Assembly: GCF_012935695.1 (NCBI RefSeq)
Contig: NZ_CP052859.1
Location: forward strand, 4,071,001-4,135,000
DNA from: Pseudomonas sp. ADAK18
GTDB lineage: Bacteria > Pseudomonadota > Gammaproteobacteria > Pseudomonadales > Pseudomonadaceae
Direction: 5' to 3'
DNA: 64,000 nucleotides
The stretch's first letter is position 1. The number at the start of each line of letters is the position of its first letter. The notes beneath the pieces were generated by a model that worked only from the letters and a program-made list of their open reading frames with translations, did no database searches and had not been told where the DNA came from. A program made the position numbers and the translations under genes. Below, piece after piece: positions 59,186 to 64,000 of the stretch.

Positions 59186-59788
59186 ATGTTGAAAATCGTC
59201 CACCTGCTAACGGGCGTTGCAGCTTTGCTGCTGTCCTTTATCCCGAGCCTGCAACAGGGAAGCCCTCCCTACCTGGAACAATACGACGCTCTCTACCTGG
59301 CCTTGTTCGGCCTTCTTAACCTGACCCTGGCTCCAGTGATCCCTTACTGGAATAAAGGCACGCGTCATCAACTGCAAAACCTGGTCAGCGCGCTGCTGGT
59401 ACTGACTGTTGTTGTACAAACCCTTACCCTCTTGGCACCTATGCCTGAAGTCGGGGGCCACCCGGCCATCTTGCTCAGTCTGGTGATTGCTGTGGTCGCC
59501 ATCGTTCTTCATCTGGCCATCAGCTTCTACCGTTCGTCCCCTGCGGCCTCGTCGCAGAACTACGACATGACCAACCGGGATACCGGGACCGTCAAGTGGT
59601 TCAATACCTCCAAAGGCTTCGGCTTTATCTCCCGGGACTCGGGCGACGATATCTTCGTCCACTTCCGAGCCATCCGTGGCGAGGGCCATCGCGTCCTGGT
59701 CGAAGGCCAGCGCGTGGAGTTCTCCGTGATGAACCGTGACAAGGGCCTGCAAGCTGAAGACGTGATCGCCGCCTTGCCGCGTCGCTGA
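59186..59788 (+). CDS. Membrane-anchored cold-shock-domain protein
   Basis: A 200-residue fusion. Residues 1-118 hold about four membrane helices; residues 132-197 are a cold-shock domain ([31 protein letters not shown]). The RNA-binding face keeps the RNP aromatic residues, so nucleic-acid binding at the inner face of the membrane is expected. Known cold-shock fusions usually carry DUF1294 after the domain; here the membrane part comes first. Function not known. Confidence 0.82.
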   Translation: MLKIVHLLTGVAALLLSFIPSLQQGSPPYLEQYDALYLALFGLLNLTLAPVIPYWNKGTRHQLQNLVSALLVLTVVVQTLTLLAPMPEVGGHPAILLSLVIAVVAIVLHLAISFYRSSPAASSQNYDMTNRDTGTVKWFNTSKGFGFISRDSGDDIFVHFRAIRGEGHRVLVEGQRVEFSVMNRDKGLQAEDVIAALPRR

Positions 59789-59815
59789 TCTCAGCCTCTA
59801 GCCCTGAAAATAAAG

Positions 59816-59852
59816 AAACCGCGATGCAGCCCATGCTGCATCGCGGTTTTTT
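59816..59852. terminator. Bidirectional terminator between the cold-shock fusion gene and slyX
   Basis: A 15-bp stem AAACCGCGATGCAGC/GCTGCATCGCGGTTT followed by TTTT serves both convergent genes. Confidence 0.93.
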
Positions 59853-59877
59853 ATTGCCCGGCATTTGATCGGGCCAA

Positions 59878-60084
59878 TCAGTAATGAGGCGGCGGAGCCT
59901 CTTCTTCGGAAGACTCGAACTGCCCGCCCATTTCTTCCTGACGCTTGAGCAACGCCGCCATTTGCAGTTGCAGGCGTTCGACTGCGCGCTGCTGGGTGAC
60001 CAGAATGTCATTCAGGGTCTCAATGGTGTCGTCCTGGAAGGCCAGGCGGCTTTCAAGGTCCGTCACACGATCTTGCAGGTCCAT
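59878..60084 (-). CDS. slyX: SlyX protein
   Basis: A 68-residue coiled-coil protein: [20 protein letters not shown], ending in the family signature PPPHY. Function unknown. It starts three bases after the HIT-protein stop. Confidence 0.92.
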   Translation of the reverse strand: MDLQDRVTDLESRLAFQDDTIETLNDILVTQQRAVERLQLQMAALLKRQEEMGGQFESSEEEAPPPHY

Positions 60085-60087
60085 GGC

Positions 60088-60513
60088 TCAGTCCTGGGTA
60101 AAGATGAAATCGGTGGGCAACAATGCGCGCAAACGCCCACGAATGGCCGCTACCTGCTTCTCAGTGTAAGGCTGCGCCGGATGCTTGCCCCAGACAGGGG
60201 CAGGCCACGCTGCATCATCCCGCTTGCGCACGATGACGTGTACATGCAGTTGGCTGACAACGTTGCCCAAAGCGCCGATGTTCATTTTATCGGCAGCAAA
60301 CCCTTCATTCAGCAACTGCGCCAGGGCCGTACTCTCCTGCCACAAACGCTGCTGGTCAGCGACATCCAGTTGAAACACTTCGCTGATACCGTCGATACGC
60401 GGTACCAGGATGAACCAAGGGTAATTCGAGTCATTGGACAGCAGCAGCCGGCTCAAGGGGAAATCCCCAATGGGCAGTGTGTCTTGTTGAAGACGTGGAT
60501 CTAAGGCGAACAC
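60088..60513 (-). CDS. HIT-domain nucleotide-binding protein
   Basis: A 141-residue HIT-superfamily protein. The His triad region reads SQLHVHVIVRK (HxHxH variant with V). GTG at 60513 follows GGAG and gives the usual length. It is co-transcribed with slyX. Probably hydrolyses a dinucleotide or nucleotidyl-amine; substrate unknown. Confidence 0.87.
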   Translation of the reverse strand: MFALDPRLQQDTLPIGDFPLSRLLLSNDSNYPWFILVPRIDGISEVFQLDVADQQRLWQESTALAQLLNEGFAADKMNIGALGNVVSQLHVHVIVRKRDDAAWPAPVWGKHPAQPYTEKQVAAIRGRLRALLPTDFIFTQD

Positions 60514-61228
60514 CGCATTCACTCCGTTCGGCTGGTCAGGTTTCAGGCGTCCAGCATACCTGCGAATGAGCGCTGCTTCACGGCGAAAACACCCGAGCGT
60601 ATCCGAGCAAACAGGCACGCACCAAAATGATCCGTTTATGCCCCACATCGTGCAAGCCGCATCCGCCGATTACTCACTGCATAGGGTGAACGGGTAACGT
60701 TTTCCACTGGTGCGAGATTTATGTACCACCGAACAGGAGCAAAGCCTTGCCGTCAAGGCCAAACCAAACGGCGTAAAAAGCCCGTGCTTATGCGGTTTTT
60801 ACACTGCGAGGGAGCTTTTCACGAAAAAATGACATTCGGTTACCGGTTTGAGCACGCTTGTTGCATTCACACCCACATCGTCGGCAACGGTACCTGATGG
60901 GAAGCAGGTGTTTCACTACCGAAAACAGTAGTGACTCAATGCTTTTCAAGGAAGAGTTTAAACTTTGAGCGGTGTATTTTTTTCTATGCTTAGAGTTAAA
61001 AAACAGTATTGAAGTTGTCAGTCCGGTTACAAACGGACTGTGAATTTGCGACATGGACCTAGCAGTTTACGACAGGCCCGTAAAGAAACTGAAAGGATAG
61101 GTAAGCAAGTATCGTCAATAATGTCAGCGTGATATAAATTTGCGCCGACACAAAAAAGAAAGAGCCGCCCAGATAAAAATACAGGTGGGACGGCAGTACT
61201 CTTCCTAAAACCAAAGGAGCAAATCACG
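60514..61228 (+). promoter_or_regulatory. Long upstream region of the OprD-family porin gene
   Basis: About 715 bases, mostly AT-rich, with no convincing gene. Three hairpins are visible: TCACTAC/GTAGTGA (about 60913-60934), CAGTCCG/CGGACTG (61019-61041) and a bulged stem GCCGCCCA/TGGGACGGC (61164-61194) just before the ribosome site. The leader is long for a porin and may carry post-transcriptional control. Confidence 0.45.
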
Positions 61229-62500
61229 ATGCGCGTGATGAAGTGGAGCATGATCGCCCTGGCTGTTTCAGCAGGCACCTCGCAGTTCGCAATGGCGTCC
61301 TCCCAGGACGATTCCAAGGGCTTTGTTGAAGACAGTACTTTCAGCATCAACACTCGCCTCCTGAACTTTAGCCGTGACTTCCGTAACAATGACTCCGGCA
61401 AGAGCCGCGTCGACGAAACCGGTTTGGGCTTCAACGCCCTGTACCAATCGGGCTTCACCCAAGGCACCGTCGGTGTGGGTGTCGACGTTATCGGTCTGCT
61501 GGGTATCAAACTTGACAGTGGCAAGGGCCGTTCCGGCACCGGCCTGTTCCCTACAGGTTCTGATGGTCGCTCGGAAGATCAGTACTCCAAAGGCGGCGGC
61601 GCAGTTAAGTTCCGCATCTCCGACACCGTGCTGAAGATTGGCGACCAGTACACCACAGCCCCTGTATTTGCGACCGATGACAGCCGCCTGTTGCCAGAGG
61701 TTGCACAAGGCACCTCGATCGTCAGCAACGAAATCAAAGGGCTGAAACTGGAAGCTGGTCACTTCACCGGCATCACCGCTCAAGCCCAAAGCTATCGTGA
61801 CAGTCTGCACCTGCCGGAAGCCAACTTCGCCGGCGCGGTGTACGCCTTCACTCCAGAGCTGACCGGTAGCCTGTACTACTCGAAAGTGGAAGACTACTGG
61901 CGCAAAATCTACGCCAACGTCAACTACACCCACGCTCTGAGCGACAAGCAGTCCTTCGCAGTCGACTTCAACATTTACGACACCAAAAGCGACGGCCAGG
62001 GCCTGCAACGCGCCGAGAAAGACAACACCACCAAGCTCGACAACCGTGCCTTCAGCTTGCAGGGCGCGTACACCTACGACGCCCACACCTTTACCCTGGC
62101 CTACCAGAAGGTTACCGGTGACGGTGACTACGGCTACGGCGTAGACGGCGGCGGCACGATCTTCCTGGCCAACTCCGTTGCCCGTTCCGACTTCAACGCT
62201 GAAGACGAGAAATCCTGGCAAGCTCGCTACGACCTGAACATGGCCACCTTTGGCGTGCCAGGCCTGAGCTTCATGACTCGTTACGTCAGCGGTAGCGGCG
62301 CCAACACTGGCACTACGTCGAACGGCAAAGAGTGGGAACGCGACATCGAAGCCAAGTACGTGATCCAGAGCGGTCCGGCCAAAGACTTGAGCCTGCGTGT
62401 ACGCCAAGCCACTTATCGCTCGAGCGATGGTGTCTACTACGGTTCTGCGTCGATCGACGAGCTGCGTCTGATCGCGCAATACCCGCTGAACATCCTGTAA
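61229..62500 (+). CDS. OprD-family outer-membrane porin
   Basis: A 423-residue beta-barrel channel. Signal peptide (ending MAMA-like, about residue 23), then the OprD start GFVEDSTFSINTRLLNFSRDF and DNRAFSLQGAYTYDAHTFTLAYQKVTGDGDY, and a typical end ELRLIAQYPLNIL. OprD-type channels take up amino acids or small carboxylates; OprE/OprQ-like members are closest by pattern. Substrate not assignable. GGAG precedes the ATG. Confidence 0.92.
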   Translation: MRVMKWSMIALAVSAGTSQFAMASSQDDSKGFVEDSTFSINTRLLNFSRDFRNNDSGKSRVDETGLGFNALYQSGFTQGTVGVGVDVIGLLGIKLDSGKGRSGTGLFPTGSDGRSEDQYSKGGGAVKFRISDTVLKIGDQYTTAPVFATDDSRLLPEVAQGTSIVSNEIKGLKLEAGHFTGITAQAQSYRDSLHLPEANFAGAVYAFTPELTGSLYYSKVEDYWRKIYANVNYTHALSDKQSFAVDFNIYDTKSDGQGLQRAEKDNTTKLDNRAFSLQGAYTYDAHTFTLAYQKVTGDGDYGYGVDGGGTIFLANSVARSDFNAEDEKSWQARYDLNMATFGVPGLSFMTRYVSGSGANTGTTSNGKEWERDIEAKYVIQSGPAKDLSLRVRQATYRSSDGVYYGSASIDELRLIAQYPLNIL

Positions 62501-62540
62501 TCCGCTGTTTGATTACACGGATGACCTAGAGCCCTGCTCT

Positions 62541-62586
62541 AAATAAAAAGCCGCTCACTTATTCACAAGTGAGCGGCTTTTTTATT
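62541..62586 (+). terminator. Rho-independent terminator of the porin gene
   Basis: AAAAAGCCGCTCACTT and AAGTGAGCGGCTTTTT form a long stem with a short loop and a T-run. Confidence 0.94.
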
Positions 62587-62688
62587 GCAGCTTTATTTCA
62601 TCGTAAAAATAACTAGCAAGCTAGCTAACGAGATTGCTTTCGAAGCAGAACTTGACCATCTAGCCAAGTTCAGCCACAAAACTCGCCC

Positions 62689-63534
62689 TTACTGGGCGGA
62701 AGTATCTTGCATGATACGAATAACCCGATGCGGAAACGGAATATCAATTCCAGCCGCTTTTAAACGATCACGAGACAGTTCATTAAACAAGAACATCACA
62801 TCCCAATAATCCGCCGTCTTGGTCCACACCCGCAGGGAAACAGTAATCGAACTATCACCCAGGGTCGAAACCACGGCAACCGGTGCAGGGTCAGCCAGTA
62901 CCCGCGGATCCTTGGCCAACTCCAACAACACTTCACGGGCTTTCTGCAGATCGGCTTCGTAATCAACCCCCACATCAAATACCACCTTGCGGGTCGGCTG
63001 ACGGTTGGTGTTAGTGATGATGCCGTTGGACAGAATGCCGTTGGGCACAATGACGGTTTTGTTGTCGCCGGTACGAATCACTGTGTGGAAGATCTGGATG
63101 CTGTCGACGGTACCCGACGTACCTTGAGCTTCGATCCAGTCGCCGATGCGGAAGGGGCGGAACAGTAGAATCAGTACACCACCGGCAAAGTTGGCCAGGC
63201 TGCCTTGCAACGCCAGGCCGATGGCCAGGGTTGCGGCGCCGATTGCCGCTACGAACGAGGTGGTTTCGACACCAATCATCGAGGCCACGCTGACCATCAG
63301 CATGATCTTGAGGACGATGTTTGCCAGGCTGGTAACAAAGCCCTGCAACGCCATATCGGCGTTACGCATGGCCAGCAGGCGGCCTACTTTGTGGGTCAGT
63401 TTGTTGATCAACCACCAGCCAATAGCCAGGGTGATCACGGCCAGCAATACCCGGCTGCCGTATTCCATGATCATCGGGATCCAGGATTGGGAAGCTTTGA
63501 TCAAGCTATCCACTTCAGCGTTCAAGTCCATCAT
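62689..63534 (-). CDS. MscS-family mechanosensitive channel
   Basis: A 281-residue inner-membrane channel with three N-terminal membrane helices, the pore helix GAATLAIGLALQGSLANFAGG and the cytoplasmic vestibule with PFRIGDWIE and IVPNGILSNGIITN. Length matches E. coli MscS. It releases solutes on hypo-osmotic shock. GGAG lies before the twin ATG at 63534/63531. Confidence 0.95.
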   Translation of the reverse strand: MMDLNAEVDSLIKASQSWIPMIMEYGSRVLLAVITLAIGWWLINKLTHKVGRLLAMRNADMALQGFVTSLANIVLKIMLMVSVASMIGVETTSFVAAIGAATLAIGLALQGSLANFAGGVLILLFRPFRIGDWIEAQGTSGTVDSIQIFHTVIRTGDNKTVIVPNGILSNGIITNTNRQPTRKVVFDVGVDYEADLQKAREVLLELAKDPRVLADPAPVAVVSTLGDSSITVSLRVWTKTADYWDVMFLFNELSRDRLKAAGIDIPFPHRVIRIMQDTSAQ

Positions 63535-63668
63535 TATTCTCCTGTTTACCGGACGTGCGGCTCAAAAATAGTGCCCACAGCAATCGAGCCCCGAGGGGCT
63601 CAATCGTTTCTGCAAGTTCTGGGGCGTGGGACGTTGAAAACGCCTACAGGTTCCCCAAGGGCGAGGGG

Positions 63669-64000
63669 TCAGTCGCGGAAATTGTTGAATTGCAGCGGCA
63701 TGTCGAATGTCTTGGCGCGCAAGGCGGCAATAGCTTCCTGCAGGTCATCACGTTTTTTACCGGTGATGCGCACCTGCTCGCCCTGAATGGCGGCCTGAAC
63801 CTTGAGCTTGGCGTCCTTGACGTGAGCGACGATTTTCTTCGCCAGCTCCTTGTCGATACCTTCCTTGAGGACGGCGTCCTGCTTCATCAGCTTGCCGGAA
63901 GCGTAGGAATCCTTGACTTCAAGGCACTGCACATCAATCTTGCGCTTGACCAGCGCCAGCTTGAGGATCTCGATCATTGCTTCCAACTGGTAGTCGGCTT
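63669..64000 (-). CDS. YajQ-family nucleotide-binding protein (5' end outside the window)
   Basis: The C-terminal ~110 residues of a YajQ protein: [44 protein letters not shown] and [16 protein letters not shown]..., ending [12 protein letters not shown]. YajQ proteins bind cyclic di-GMP and act with transcription factors in some bacteria. The frame is open to the window edge, so the start lies beyond 64000. Confidence 0.92.
   Translation of the reverse strand, partial: ADYQLEAMIEILKLALVKRKIDVQCLEVKDSYASGKLMKQDAVLKEGIDKELAKKIVAHVKDAKLKVQAAIQGEQVRITGKKRDDLQEAIAALRAKTFDMPLQFNNFRD

Overview
The window is chromosomal DNA of a Pseudomonas, most likely the P. fluorescens group. The evidence is gene order typical of the genus (yciI-yciB-rnm-yciO-scpA-scpB-rluB; aspS-yebC-ruvCAB-ybgC-tolQRAB-pal-cpoB-queE-queC-tRNA-Lys; cpxR-cpxP-like-cpxA; arcDABC; gcsR-gcvH-gcvP-sdaA-gcvT), high GC, and REP/REPIN repeats built on GTGGGAG...GGCTTGC cores, which are characteristic of this group. 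Nothing indicates a prophage, plasmid, insertion sequence, CRISPR array or rRNA operon.

Layout. 0-4 kb: a cut-off unknown gene, an AroP-type aromatic amino acid permease with a possible Trp-containing leader peptide, then a two-gene cassette made of a 45-residue acidic peptide and an M29/NicX-like metalloenzyme. 4-10 kb: rluB, scpB, scpA, yciO, rnm (all minus), then yciB and yciI (plus). 10-14.6 kb: a CpxR/CpxA-like two-component system with a CpxP/Spy-like periplasmic protein between regulator and kinase, then a CaiB-family CoA transferase. 14.7-22.8 kb: arginine deiminase pathway, arcD-arcA-arcB-arcC, divergent from a second ArcD paralogue that is translationally coupled to an AlkA-type DNA glycosylase. 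22.9-30.7 kb: the GcsR enhancer-binding regulator, three 18-bp operator-like repeats, a sigma-54 promoter, and gcvH-gcvP-sdaA-gcvT for glycine and serine breakdown. 31-35.5 kb: cold-shock protein, RDD protein, nadA, and a LysR/lldD pair. 35.8-42.7 kb: a two-partner secretion pair, TpsB and a 1651-residue TpsA. 42.7-44.7 kb: a Cys-nucleophile alpha/beta hydrolase with a divergent LysR regulator. 44.8-57.5 kb: the conserved tRNA-Lys/que/tol-pal/ruv/aspS block. 57.5-64 kb: a ribbon-helix-helix protein, Dps, a membrane-anchored cold-shock-domain protein, slyX, an HIT protein, an OprD-family porin, an MscS channel and a cut-off YajQ gene.

The most unusual element is the peptide-metalloenzyme pair at 2.8-4.0 kb. 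The peptide has an acidic leader-like N-terminus and a short hydrophobic C-terminus ending in MWPF. A strong stem-loop separates it from an enzyme that keeps the M29-type metal-binding motifs. The arrangement looks like a minimal peptide-modification (RiPP-like) system, but that function is inference. Other points of interest are the complete GcsR/sigma-54 control region, a gcv operon lacking glyA, a TpsA without a toxin tip but with a helical insert, and a hairpin with a T-run between the CpxP-like gene and cpxA.
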